DNA of 41,693 nt from Pedobacter sp. HMWF019 (lineage in GTDB: Bacteria; Bacteroidota; Bacteroidia; Sphingobacteriales; Sphingobacteriaceae). This document shows positions 15,615 to 23,817 of this stretch, piece by piece; the first letter of the stretch is position 1, and each line of letters starts with the position of its first letter. The position numbers and the translations under genes were made by a program. The notes beneath the pieces are model-generated. The model was not told the DNA's origin, searched no databases, and was given only the letters and a program-made list of their open reading frames with translations. Where the stretch lies: contig NZ_QAIL01000040.1 of assembly GCF_003061025.1 (NCBI RefSeq), positions 1-41,693 of the forward strand, given 5' to 3'.

Positions 15615-18122
15615 ATGAGAAGATTTTTGCTGTTATTGCTCACTGTACCATTATTTTCTTTCGCAATTCTTAAGCCAAAAGAAACAGAAAAGAACAGCTG
15701 GATCAGAATTAATCTTCTGGGCTATCAAACTCATTCTGTTAAGGTTGCTGTATGGGTAACCAAAGGAAGTGTTGTTCCAAAAAGCTTTGAATTGGTGAAT
15801 AAAGGAACGGGCAGAGTAGTCTATAGATCTTCATTGGTTAAAGCTTTTGGTTCTTATGGTCCATTCAAAGCAGGGGCGAGACTTGATTTTTCAGAATTTA
15901 AAAAGAAGGGAAGATACCTGATTAAGGCTGAAGGAGTTTCATCTCCCGAAGTGATTATTGGCGATCAGGTCTATAATCATATGGCTGATTTTGCTTTAAA
16001 ATACATGCGCCAGCAACGAAGTGGGTTTAATCCCTATTTAAAAGACAGCTGCCATGTACAGGATGGATACACCATGTATGGACCGATGCCGGATAGTACA
16101 CATGTTGACGTAAGCGGTGGATGGCATGATGCTTCTGATTATCTGCAATATTCAACAACGTCTGCAAATGCGACCTATCATTTGCTGGCTGCTTACAGGG
16201 ATTTTCCACAGGTTTTTGGCGATCAATATGCAGATAATGGTCTGGAAGGCAAAAATGGCCGGGCTGATGTATTGGATGAGGCGAACTGGGGTTTAAAATG
16301 GCTGCTTAAAATGCATCCTCAAAAAGACTGGTTGTTTAACCAGATTGCAGATGACCGTGACCATAGTGGAATGCGACTGCCAACAAAGGACGATGCAGAT
16401 TATGGAAAAGGAAAAGAGCGGCCTGTTTATTTTGCTAATGGTAAGCCTCAGGGACTGGGAAAATTTCATAATCGGGCTACTGGTGCTGCTTCTGTTGCAG
16501 GGAAATTTAGCAGTGCATTTGCACTCGGAAGCAAAATTTATAAGCAACAGGAACCGGAGTATGCAACTTTGTTGGCCGATAAGGCTTTGAGTGCTTATGC
16601 CTTTGGCCTGGCCAGACCCGGAACACAACAGACTGCCCCCATGCGTGCGCCTTATTTTTATGAAGAAGACAATTGGACAGATGATATGGAGCTGGCTGCT
16701 GCAGAATTGTACGGAAACACCCTTGACCGATCTTATTTAAGCGAGGCAGAGACTTTTGCTGCCCAGGAGTCAGTTACTCCGTGGATGGGAGCAGATACGG
16801 CAAGACATTATCAATGGTATCCTTTCCATAATTTTGGACACTACGAGCTGGCTAAGACAGCTGAAAAGGAAGAAAGCAGAAAGATGGCCCTTAACTACAA
16901 AACGGGACTTGAGAAGGTCTGGAATAAAGCAAAGCTGAATGTTTTTTATCGTGGAGTTCCCTTCATCTGGTGTTCTAATAACTTAACGGCTTCATTTACC
17001 ATTCAATCCTTTTTATACCATAAATTAACAGGAGATAAAACCTTTGAGGAACTTGGCCAATCTAATTTCGACTGGCTTTTTGGGTGTAACCCTTGGGGAA
17101 CAAGTTTCGTTTCGGGATTGCCGCAATGGGCTGATAGCCCGCAGGATCCTCATTCCGCTTTTACACATTTAAATCATTATCCGGTAGATGGCGGCTTGGT
17201 GGATGGTCCTGTGTATGGGAGTTTATATAAAAATCTTATCGGGATTAAGCTTTATGAGCCGGATGAGTATGAAAAATTTCAGTCTGACCTGGTTGTTTAT
17301 CATGATGATTACGGGGACTACAGCAGTAATGAACCAACTATGGATGGAACAGCTTCTATGATTTACCTTCTGGCGGCTTTTGACAGCAGGGAGAATTCTG
17401 TTGTGAATCGAGTAATGGAGGAAGGAGCAATGGTGCGGGGAGACACATCGGCGAAAAAGATTGCCCTGGTTTTTACAGGTGATGAATTTGCAGATGGTGG
17501 CCCAGCGATTAGTGAGGCCTTACTGCGGCAGGGCATCAAGGCTTCTTTCTTTCTGACAGGGCGCTTTTATAGCGAACCTCAGCATAAGAATCTGATTATA
17601 AAGTTAAAAAAGAACGGGAATTTAATGGGACCCCATTCTGATCAGCACCTTTTATATTGCGACTGGAAAAACAGGGATAGTTTACTGGTGAGCAAAGAGA
17701 CTTTTGCAAAGGACCTGGAAGAGAATTACAAAGCAATGGCAGTTTTTGGGATAGAAAAGCCAGAGTTTTTTCTGCCACCTTATGAATGGTACAATAAGAC
17801 GATTGCCAAATGGGCTGGAGAGGAGGGATTGTCCCTTATTAATTTTACTCCGGGTACGAGGTCTAATGCCGATTATACCTGGCCTGAAATGGGCTCCCGC
17901 TATAGAAGTAGTAAAGAAATATACGATTCTATTCTAAATTATGAGGCGTCAAATGGCTTGAATGGATTCATTTTATTGCTGCATATAGGAACCGATCCGA
18001 GAAGAAAAGACAAATTTTACAACAAATTAAGCCAGCTCATCACGGAATTGAAACACAAGGGATATCAATTTGTTACGATAAATAAATTACCGGGGCTTTC
18101 GGGTGTTCCAATTTTAAAATAA
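15615..18122 (+). CDS. Glycoside hydrolase family 9 fused to a polysaccharide-deacetylase-like domain
   Basis: The 835-aa secreted protein has a signal peptide of about 19 residues and a CelD-type Ig-like domain at about 28-115 (IRINLLGYQ). A GH9 catalytic domain spans about 125-595. The GH9 aspartates are Asp172 and Asp175 in GGWHDASDY, and the acid is probably Glu573 in SSNEPTMDGTASM. From about 612 to 830 follows a NodB-fold domain. It has HSDQH (His674, His678), FFLPPYEW and ILLLHIGTD, but the first motif reads FTGDEFADGG (Asp623) instead of TFDDG. The family predicts beta-glucan or related backbone cleavage plus deacetylation, but neither substrate can be read from sequence. The gene faces away from the efflux operon. 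A possible promoter is TTG 15557-15559 with TATTTTTA 15581-15588. Confidence 0.88.
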   Translation: MRRFLLLLLTVPLFSFAILKPKETEKNSWIRINLLGYQTHSVKVAVWVTKGSVVPKSFELVNKGTGRVVYRSSLVKAFGSYGPFKAGARLDFSEFKKKGRYLIKAEGVSSPEVIIGDQVYNHMADFALKYMRQQRSGFNPYLKDSCHVQDGYTMYGPMPDSTHVDVSGGWHDASDYLQYSTTSANATYHLLAAYRDFPQVFGDQYADNGLEGKNGRADVLDEANWGLKWLLKMHPQKDWLFNQIADDRDHSGMRLPTKDDADYGKGKERPVYFANGKPQGLGKFHNRATGAASVAGKFSSAFALGSKIYKQQEPEYATLLADKALSAYAFGLARPGTQQTAPMRAPYFYEEDNWTDDMELAAAELYGNTLDRSYLSEAETFAAQESVTPWMGADTARHYQWYPFHNFGHYELAKTAEKEESRKMALNYKTGLEKVWNKAKLNVFYRGVPFIWCSNNLTASFTIQSFLYHKLTGDKTFEELGQSNFDWLFGCNPWGTSFVSGLPQWADSPQDPHSAFTHLNHYPVDGGLVDGPVYGSLYKNLIGIKLYEPDEYEKFQSDLVVYHDDYGDYSSNEPTMDGTASMIYLLAAFDSRENSVVNRVMEEGAMVRGDTSAKKIALVFTGDEFADGGPAISEALLRQGIKASFFLTGRFYSEPQHKNLIIKLKKNGNLMGPHSDQHLLYCDWKNRDSLLVSKETFAKDLEENYKAMAVFGIEKPEFFLPPYEWYNKTIAKWAGEEGLSLINFTPGTRSNADYTWPEMGSRYRSSKEIYDSILNYEASNGLNGFILLLHIGTDPRRKDKFYNKLSQLITELKHKGYQFVTINKLPGLSGVPILK

Positions 18123-18127
18123 ATCAA

Positions 18128-18135
18128 TACCTTTG
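18128..18135 (+). promoter_or_regulatory. -7 element before the small membrane protein gene
   Basis: A perfect TACCTTTG lies just after the stop of the GH9 fusion gene and 20 bases before ATG 18156. No TTG is at the -33 distance, so the promoter is only partly supported. Confidence 0.5.
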
Positions 18136-18155
18136 AGGCATAAGAATTTAATAAG

Positions 18156-18338
18156 ATGACTAAAGAAGAAAATAAAGCAAATTTTGATTGGGTTTATTAC
18201 GTTTTGGGCCTGTTTTTTGGAATTGTGACCGGTGCTGTTATTTCCGGCAGTTTTGGCTATTCCCTTTTGGGTGGTCTGATCGGGTTCATTTTCTCTGCTA
18301 TATTCCTGAATAAAATTGTAAAAGGACGTTCATACTAA
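18156..18338 (+). CDS. Small two-helix membrane protein, unknown function
   Basis: The 60-aa protein begins with a charged stretch (MTKEENKANFD). It then has two glycine-rich hydrophobic segments at about residues 13-32 and 34-53, and ends in a basic tail (KIVKGRSY). I do not recognise a family. It reads as real because it has a good -7 element upstream, a clean ATG and only 11 bases to the DUF2911 gene, with which it is probably transcribed. Confidence 0.7.
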   Translation: MTKEENKANFDWVYYVLGLFFGIVTGAVISGSFGYSLLGGLIGFIFSAIFLNKIVKGRSY

Positions 18339-18349
18339 TTGATTAACAT

Positions 18350-18910
18350 ATGAAAAGGTTAAGTCTTGTTCTCTGTTCTGCATTATTTGCTTTAACTGTG
18401 CATGCGCAGGATGTCAAATTTTCTGCACCTGATGCCAGTCCGGCTGATATTGTGTATTATCCGTTGAATGCGGCAAAGGTAAAGGCGGGCGATAATTCTA
18501 CTCCAGTGATTAAAGTGGTTTATTCAAGACCAGCAAAAAAGGGCCGGGAGATCTTCGGAGCACTGGAGCCTTTTGGAAAAGTATATCGTCTGGGAGCAAA
18601 TGAAAGTACGGAGATCCGTTTCTTTAAACCGGTGATGATTGGCAAAAAAGAAATCAAGGCTGGAGCCTATAGTTTATTTGCTATTCCAAATAAAGATAAC
18701 TGGACCATTATTTTGAACAAGCAGACCGATAGATGGGGTGCTTATACCTACGATGCTTCCAAAGATGAAGTAAGGGTTGATGTACCGGTAAAACCGCTGG
18801 AAAATGTAGTAGAAAACTTCTCTATTACTTTTGTTCCCCAGGCAGATGGCGCAAACCTGGTGATTGGATGGGATAAAACCTCTGTTCAGCTGCCAATTCA
18901 ATTCAAATAA
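18350..18910 (+). CDS. DUF2911 family secreted protein
   Basis: The 186-aa protein has a signal peptide cut after about residue 19 (LTVHAQ). A DUF2911 domain follows with the typical VVYSRPAKKGREIFG, YRLGANESTEI and AGAYSLFAIP segments. The family is common in Bacteroidota and its function is unknown. It is probably exported to the periplasm or outside. The gene follows the 60-aa membrane protein gene and ends before a terminator. Confidence 0.88.
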   Translation: MKRLSLVLCSALFALTVHAQDVKFSAPDASPADIVYYPLNAAKVKAGDNSTPVIKVVYSRPAKKGREIFGALEPFGKVYRLGANESTEIRFFKPVMIGKKEIKAGAYSLFAIPNKDNWTIILNKQTDRWGAYTYDASKDEVRVDVPVKPLENVVENFSITFVPQADGANLVIGWDKTSVQLPIQFK

Positions 18911-18932
18911 CAACGATAAATTATTCAATAAG

Positions 18933-18960
18933 AAGGCCAGGATACATTCCCGGCCTTTTT
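18933..18960 (+). terminator. Terminator after the DUF2911 gene
   Basis: AAGGCC at 18933-18938 pairs with GGCCTT at 18952-18957, extended inward by GG/CC, and is followed by Ts to 18960. It works mainly for the plus strand because no A-run lies on its left. Confidence 0.75.
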
Positions 18961-18964
18961 AGAT

Positions 18965-19444
18965 TTATGCTTTTTTACGTCGCAGGAAACTGTCCAGGTA
19001 AATCAGAGCGAGGACGATATCTACAAAGAAAAAGATCCGGATGGACGTTGGGGTAATGAATTCCTGGGTATTGACTGGGAGTTTTAGGGAAGGTACTTCA
19101 AAAGTTTCGTCACTTAAAGTACTATTGGCAATGGTATAAATCATAATGGCCACTATAGACAGCAGAAAAAAGGCAGCAATGGAATAGATAATCGTCTTGC
19201 TTACTTTTGTTTTTAAGGCGATTGGGGCGATTTCGAGCTTAACCTGGTCCATTACATTCCTGGTGAAGGACATAGAGGGTTCTTCCAGTTCTGCTCCTTT
19301 CATCAGTTGGTGAACTTCCTGTAATTCGGTGAAAACCTCTTGATAAGCCGGGTCTGAGCTGATCTTTGCAGATATTTCCGCCTTCTGATCAGCAGTTAAT
19401 CCGCCGTCCAGGTAATCCCAAATTTCTTCATCTATAGTTTTCAT
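18965..19444 (-). CDS. Probable anti-sigma factor (membrane protein)
   Basis: The 159-aa protein has a cytoplasmic N-terminal segment of about 80 residues with the pattern typical of sigma-binding domains (EIWDYLDGGLTADQKAEI). A membrane helix lies at about 86-107 and a second near 133-152. It overlaps the ECF sigma gene by four bases (ATGA), which supports a sigma/anti-sigma pair. No zinc-binding HxxxCxxC motif is seen. Confidence 0.75.
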   Translation of the reverse strand: MKTIDEEIWDYLDGGLTADQKAEISAKISSDPAYQEVFTELQEVHQLMKGAELEEPSMSFTRNVMDQVKLEIAPIALKTKVSKTIIYSIAAFFLLSIVAIMIYTIANSTLSDETFEVPSLKLPVNTQEFITPTSIRIFFFVDIVLALIYLDSFLRRKKA

Positions 19445-20022
19445 ATCAGCTCCTTTACTTCATCTTTTAACAAATATTGCAATTTTTCTTTTAAGCGGGT
19501 CCTGGCCCGGTGCAGTTTTACTTTAATGGTCTTGCTTTCCATGTGCATGGTTTGTGCAATCTCTTCCAGGCTTTGTTCTCCCATGTAAAACAGGGTAATG
19601 ATCATAGCATCATCGGGCAAGAGCAGGTCAATGGCCTGACTCAGGTAGGCATATCCTGACTTCTTTTCAATGCTATTGGCATTATAGTCAGAAATATGAT
19701 TTTCAATCTGAACCGTATTTTCATCGTCATTCAGAGAGAGGGTGGAGAGTTTTTTCTTTCTGAGAAAGGTCATGGCCGTGGTATAAGTAATGGTATATAG
19801 CCAGGTGCTGAATTTAGAGGTGTACTGGAAGGTGCCCAAGGCTTTATAGGCTTTTACGAAACAATCCTGAGCAATTTCCTCTGCATCCTCTCTATTCTTT
19901 GCAAAACGCATGGCCATAGTAAATACAAACCGCTGGTGACGTTTAACCAGATCGGCGTAAACTGTGGTATTTCCTTCCAGTACTGCTGTAATTAATGCGT
20001 AATCCGTTTGCTGCTCCTGCAT
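19441..20022 (-). CDS. ECF-type RNA polymerase sigma factor
   Basis: The 193-aa protein has sigma region 2 at about residues 25-92 (RHQRFVFTMAMRF, AEEIAQDCFVKAYKALGTF). Region 4 lies at about 125-185 (LFYMGEQSLEEIAQTM, KVKLHRARTRLKEKL). It is the first gene of a two-gene unit with the membrane anti-sigma factor, so release from the membrane is the likely activation step. The signal is unknown. A longer linker with acidic residues separates the two regions. Confidence 0.92.
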   Translation of the reverse strand: MQEQQTDYALITAVLEGNTTVYADLVKRHQRFVFTMAMRFAKNREDAEEIAQDCFVKAYKALGTFQYTSKFSTWLYTITYTTAMTFLRKKKLSTLSLNDDENTVQIENHISDYNANSIEKKSGYAYLSQAIDLLLPDDAMIITLFYMGEQSLEEIAQTMHMESKTIKVKLHRARTRLKEKLQYLLKDEVKELI

Positions 20023-20077
20023 ATATCTGTTAAGACGCCTGTTTTCGGTAGCAGGTTACAGCAATGTAAGAAAATAT

Positions 20078-20404
20078 TTAGTGTGCTGCGCCAGCAAAGA
20101 ATTTTAGCCCGAGTATCGAGGCAATCAGGGTTGCAATAAAAAAGATCCGCCAGAAGTTGGCGGGTTCATTGAAGTATAGAATACCGACAATAACAGTACC
20201 CACGGCCCCAATTCCTGTCCATACAGCATAAGCTGTACCCATTGGGAGGGTTTGTGTTGCTTTGTTTAAAAAAAAGAAACTCAGACTGATGCTAATGGCG
20301 AAGGCAATGGTCCATTTTAAATTGCTGAAGTTGTTCGATAGTTTTAAACATGTGGTAAAACCAACTTCGAAAAGCCCGGCTATAATGAGAATGATCCAGT
20401 TCAT
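20078..20404 (-). CDS. sugE: Small multidrug resistance protein, SugE / guanidinium exporter type
   Basis: The 108-aa protein has four hydrophobic helices and the central glutamate Glu13 in AGLFEVGFTT. It carries the motif GTAYAVWTGIGAVGT that separates SugE/Gdx guanidinium exporters from drug-exporting EmrE types. Such proteins work as antiparallel dimers exchanging guanidinium for protons. The start is set at MNWIILII, the family's usual N-terminus, rather than ten codons upstream. I recognise no guanidine riboswitch in the roughly 60 bases between the start and the upstream terminator. The single-gene context gives no pairing partner. Confidence 0.88.
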   Translation of the reverse strand: MNWIILIIAGLFEVGFTTCLKLSNNFSNLKWTIAFAISISLSFFFLNKATQTLPMGTAYAVWTGIGAVGTVIVGILYFNEPANFWRIFFIATLIASILGLKFFAGAAH

Positions 20405-20420
20405 AATTGTAAATTTTCGA

Positions 20421-20428
20421 CAAAAATA
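20421..20428 (-). promoter_or_regulatory. -7 element of the SMR gene
   Basis: The minus strand reads TATTTTTG, a match to TAnnTTTG, 16 bases before the start. No clear -33 TTG is seen. Confidence 0.45.
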
Positions 20429-20462
20429 CAACAAGACAGAGCGGGAGTTTTTTACATATGTT

Positions 20463-20510
20463 AAAAAAACAGAAGGCCTGTATACGATAGGAGTATAACA
20501 GGCCTTCTGT
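20463..20510 (-). terminator. Strong terminator after the DUF6249 gene
   Basis: A 13-bp perfect stem pairs 20469-20481 with 20498-20510. It is extended by four pairs past a one-base bulge. On the minus strand it is followed by seven Ts (plus-strand As 20463-20469). Confidence 0.85.
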
Positions 20511-20547
20511 AAGTCCGTATAAAATGTTAGCCTTTGGATTTGGCGCC

Positions 20548-20901
20548 CTATTTTTCAGGATGATTATCCAGCCATTTCCGCTCAATCATATAGGATATAA
20601 TAAGCCCTATACCTCCAAAAATGGCCAGGCAACCAAAATATACTGCGGTGGCTTGTTCGTCTTCCATGCGGGCTTGCATAGAGATAAAAAGAGCAAGGAG
20701 CAAACCTATACCAAGCCCAACCAGGAGCAAGCCAAATTTAAGACTTAGGAAAGGCATGGGAGCTGATGGTCTTGATTTTGCGATACCGGGATCTATGCCG
20801 CGTTCTATCATGGCCATTTTTTCTCTGTTGGATAAGTACCGGATGCCGAATGCCAGGGCAAAGGCTCCAAGGAAAACTAAGATTGGGAGTAAGTCGTGCA
20901 T
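20548..20901 (-). CDS. DUF6249 family membrane protein
   Basis: The 117-aa protein has an N-terminal membrane helix (LLPILVFLGAFALAFGI) and a conserved cytoplasmic segment, REKMAMIERGIDPG. Two further helices follow at about residues 55-71 and 85-105. The REKMAMIERG motif is typical of a family found across Bacteroidota, often near ECF sigma genes. Function is unknown. It is transcribed alone, ending at a strong hairpin. Confidence 0.8.
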   Translation of the reverse strand: MHDLLPILVFLGAFALAFGIRYLSNREKMAMIERGIDPGIAKSRPSAPMPFLSLKFGLLLVGLGIGLLLALFISMQARMEDEQATAVYFGCLAIFGGIGLIISYMIERKWLDNHPEK

Positions 20902-21034
20902 CTTTTTATGTTTTAATCGTTTGCGATCTGTTAATTATATGTTCTGTATGTTAGGACAACATGTTTTTTAATTAGGTTACACCCTTTGTTAAAAAATCTG
21001 CGATGCTTATTTTATCTTTATCAAAAAACACATT

Positions 21035-21613
21035 TTGGAGCAGATTCTGAATCATATTAAAGAGATATACCCACTGAAAGAGGCTGACCTAAACCTCCTG
21101 ACAAGGGAATTAAATAGGATAGAGCTACCCAAAAACCATCTGATCATCCGTTCCGACAGCATTGAACGGTCTCTTTATTTTATTGAAAGAGGAGTTGCAA
21201 GAGCTTATTGTGATGGTAAAGACAATCAAATCACTTTCTGGTTTGGAATGGAGGGAGATGCTATTTTTTCTTATCACAGTTATATTCATGGGACTAAGGG
21301 CTATGAGAATATTGTGCTCCTGGAGAGTAGTGTACTGTACGAGATAAAAACAGAGACCCTGCAAGGTCTTTTCAGTAAACACATAGAGCTGGCCAATTGG
21401 GGAAGGAAATTTGCTGAACGGGAGCTGATCAAAACGGAAGAACGCTTTATCGGCCGGCTTTTCACACCTGCCGCGGAGCGTTATGCTGAACTGATCAAAA
21501 ATACGCCTTCTGTTGTTCAGCGGGTTCAATTGGGCTATATCGCTTCTTATCTTGGCGTTACGCAGGTGACCTTAAGCCGGATCCGCGCAGAGCTGAGATC
21601 GGGAGGTTTATAA
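21035..21613 (+). CDS. Crp/Fnr-family transcriptional regulator
   Basis: The 192-aa protein has a cyclic-nucleotide-binding fold at about residues 20-115 and a C-terminal helix-turn-helix (GYIASYLGVTQVTLSRIRAEL). Such regulators are numerous in Pedobacter and their ligands are mostly unknown; the phosphate-binding cassette of true CRP is not evident. The start is TTG 21035, giving MEQILNHIKEIYPL, the usual family N-terminus; no in-frame ATG is close. A weak promoter is TTG 20986-20988 with TATCTTTA 21013-21020. It overlaps the opposing thioesterase gene by six bases at the 3' end. Confidence 0.88.
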   Translation: MEQILNHIKEIYPLKEADLNLLTRELNRIELPKNHLIIRSDSIERSLYFIERGVARAYCDGKDNQITFWFGMEGDAIFSYHSYIHGTKGYENIVLLESSVLYEIKTETLQGLFSKHIELANWGRKFAERELIKTEERFIGRLFTPAAERYAELIKNTPSVVQRVQLGYIASYLGVTQVTLSRIRAELRSGGL

Positions 21614-22030
21614 AGGCTTAGGCAGTATGGCTACAGTTAGCCTGCTTACGCAACTCATTTTGTTTTTATCTGTATAAATCTTAATCTCCCAGACATGTGT
21701 TTTGGCTCCAATATGTAATGGTGTACAAATGCCTGTGACCAGCCCATTTTTCACCGGTCTTAAATGATTTGCGTTGACCTCCAGGCCAACAGCAATATAT
21801 TTCTCCGGGTCTACACACATATAGGAGGCAATGCTTCCAAGGGTTTCTGCCAGGACTACAGAAGCACCGCCGTGCAGGATTCCTGCGGGCTGGTGTGTTC
21901 TTTCGTCAACAGGCATGGTTGCCTTTATAAAATTGCCGCCAACTTCGGTAAACTTAATGTCCAGCAGGGCTCCAATATGATTTTTGGGCCGGTCATTTAA
22001 TGCTTCTGGTGTAAATTCTGAAAACCACAT
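21608..22030 (-). CDS. Hotdog-fold acyl-CoA thioesterase (PaaI / YdiI-like)
   Basis: The 140-aa protein carries the motif HQPAGILHGGASVVLAETLGS, nearly the same as in E. coli YdiI (MenI). That enzyme hydrolyses 1,4-dihydroxy-2-naphthoyl-CoA in menaquinone synthesis. The glutamate in LAET is the expected catalytic residue. Bacteroidota make menaquinone, so a MenI role is possible, but a general thioesterase role is equally open. The ATG shares one base with the DinB stop (TAATG), so translation is coupled. Confidence 0.87.
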   Translation of the reverse strand: MWFSEFTPEALNDRPKNHIGALLDIKFTEVGGNFIKATMPVDERTHQPAGILHGGASVVLAETLGSIASYMCVDPEKYIAVGLEVNANHLRPVKNGLVTGICTPLHIGAKTHVWEIKIYTDKNKMSCVSRLTVAILPKPL

Positions 22031-22536
22031 TACAGGTATCGTTCTTTAATGATTTGAGTATGATGAATAAGATGTCCTGCAATGGTGAACAGCAGTGCAT
22101 TTACAGTCAGCTGTCTTCCTGCAGCGATTCCTCTGCGTTCCAGCTCCTGCTCATTGAGAGAATTATAAAGGTAAAGATTTGCCCGCCTTGACAGGGAAAA
22201 TTCCTCGGACAGGCTTAACAGGCTTCTGTCTGCAAAATGTGCTTGCTTTACATAGTCATTTTCTTCAAAACCGGGTAGAGGGCTTTGTTCTCCACGGGCT
22301 ATACAAAGCAACCGATAGGTTAGAATTCTTTCTGTGTCTATGATGTGCCCTGCCATTTCTTTAATGGTCCATTTTCCGGTCGCATAGGCATAATCTGCTT
22401 TCTCAATGAGATTGTTCAGGAAATCCGGAAAGTCTATGGTTTGTTGTTTAATAACCTCCAGTACGTTGTTCCCTTCTACGAGGCTGATATATCCGCTAAC
22501 CATTTCATGATAGTCGTTCGGTTGTGGTCGGTTCAT
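22030..22536 (-). CDS. DinB-family metal-binding helical bundle protein
   Basis: The 168-aa protein starts MNRPQPNDYHEM, the usual family N-terminus. It shows the conserved histidines EMAGHIIDTER and the C-terminal GHLIHHTQIIKERYL, which would hold a divalent metal. Members act as thiol-dependent transferases in some bacteria, but most are uncharacterised. The gene overlaps the 3' end of the histidine kinase gene by 32 bases and the thioesterase start by one base, so the three genes form one transcript. A longer frame to 22602 has unlikely N-terminal residues. Confidence 0.85.
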   Translation of the reverse strand: MNRPQPNDYHEMVSGYISLVEGNNVLEVIKQQTIDFPDFLNNLIEKADYAYATGKWTIKEMAGHIIDTERILTYRLLCIARGEQSPLPGFEENDYVKQAHFADRSLLSLSEEFSLSRRANLYLYNSLNEQELERRGIAAGRQLTVNALLFTIAGHLIHHTQIIKERYL

Positions 22537-23728
22537 AAGTAATGCTGCTTTTAAGTATAATTCTAAAGGTGGTTCCTTTTCCAAGTTCTGAATCTTTGAC
22601 AAAGATTTGTCCGCTATGGTAGTTTTCTACGATGCGTCGGGTAAGAGAGAGCCCAAGCCCCCAACCTCTTTTCCTGGTGGTGAAGCCGGGCTGGAATACG
22701 GCATCAAATTTTGACCTTGGAATACCTTTACCGGTATCGGTCACGTCTATAAAAACTTCTTCTTTTGCCAGATTTTCGATGATGTTCACAGTGATGCTTC
22801 CCTCATTGGCGATGGCATTAGCTGCATTTTTTAACAGATTTTCAATCACCCAGTCAAACAGGGGGACGTTTAACATCGCCCGGACCTGTTCATCTCCGGT
22901 AATGTTAAAGATGATCTTGTCTGAAGTCCTCAATTTAAAGTAATCAACGAAATTATGGATCACAACGAAAACCACATGGTCTTCCAGAATGGGTTTGGAG
23001 CCGATCTTTGAAAAGCGGTCTGTAATCACTTCCAGACGTTTAATGTCATTTTCCATTTCAGCGATAAGAGGATCGTCTTCTGCATCAAAGCGGGATTTGA
23101 TCAGTTCTACCCAGGCCATAAGTGAAGAAATCGGCGTGCCCAGCTGGTGGGCAGTTTCTTTAGCCATACCGACCCATACCTGATCCTGTTCGGCTTTTCT
23201 GGCAGAACTGAAGGCAACATAGGCGGTGAGAAGAAAAAGGGCAATGACCCCGAGTTGTATATATGGAAAATAACGAAGTTGCGTGAGGATAAAAGAATCT
23301 TTATAGTAGACGAGCATCTTTCTGCCCATGTAATTAATAGGCAAAGGAGCATGCTGCTTTTTCATTCTGCTCAGTTCGCGTTGGAAATAGCCCGGATCAT
23401 AATTCGCCTTGGAGGTGGCATCTACATAATTGGTCTTGGTACTGTCCAGGCGCAGGTAGGTTTCTATTTTTGTTCCGGTAGTATCAGTCAGGATGACAGG
23501 TACAGTGCTACTGGAAGTGATCATGTTGAGTACTTCTGCATAGAGTGCATCTTCAAAGATCTGGGAGGATTTTTCGGTTCCTTTGACCCAAAGCTCAAAT
23601 TGTATTCTTTCTTCCCGTTCCATTTTTTTAACGAAAAAATCGCTGTAAAAAACGGATGCTGCACCGATTACTGCCGCAAAAGCAAGTAAGAATAATTTCC
23701 AGCGACGTTTTTTTTCGTAAGGGTTCAT
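22505..23728 (-). CDS. Membrane sensor histidine kinase
   Basis: The 407-aa protein has two membrane helices, at about residues 10-29 and 152-171, flanking an external sensor of about 120 residues. A kinase core follows with the H-box AKETAHQLGTPISS (His194). The N box is LLKNAANAI and the G boxes are DTGKGIP and GWGLGLSLTRRI. The H-box has Gly where most kinases have Arg (HELRTP), a form seen in Bacteroidota. No response regulator is adjacent. The start is set at MNPYEKKRRWKLF rather than ten codons upstream. Confidence 0.9.
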   Translation of the reverse strand: MNPYEKKRRWKLFLLAFAAVIGAASVFYSDFFVKKMEREERIQFELWVKGTEKSSQIFEDALYAEVLNMITSSSTVPVILTDTTGTKIETYLRLDSTKTNYVDATSKANYDPGYFQRELSRMKKQHAPLPINYMGRKMLVYYKDSFILTQLRYFPYIQLGVIALFLLTAYVAFSSARKAEQDQVWVGMAKETAHQLGTPISSLMAWVELIKSRFDAEDDPLIAEMENDIKRLEVITDRFSKIGSKPILEDHVVFVVIHNFVDYFKLRTSDKIIFNITGDEQVRAMLNVPLFDWVIENLLKNAANAIANEGSITVNIIENLAKEEVFIDVTDTGKGIPRSKFDAVFQPGFTTRKRGWGLGLSLTRRIVENYHSGQIFVKDSELGKGTTFRIILKSSITYEPTTTERLS

Positions 23729-23798
23729 AAAATGTGGAGGCAAATTACAAAATAGCATTCAATAACGCATCAATAGAACGGTAACAGTGTAAAAAATA

Positions 23799-23806
23799 TA
23801 TATTTG
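23799..23806 (+). promoter_or_regulatory. -7 element of gltX
   Basis: TATATTTG at 23799-23806 matches the -7 consensus, 11 bases before the ATG. The -33 region shows no TTG. Confidence 0.5.
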
Positions 23807-23817
23807 CAGGTAAGATT

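Noticed and set aside
23147..23689. 180-codon plus-strand open frame opposite the histidine kinase
   Set aside because: Antisense shadow; no signal peptide or domain, and the kinase frame carries all conserved boxes.
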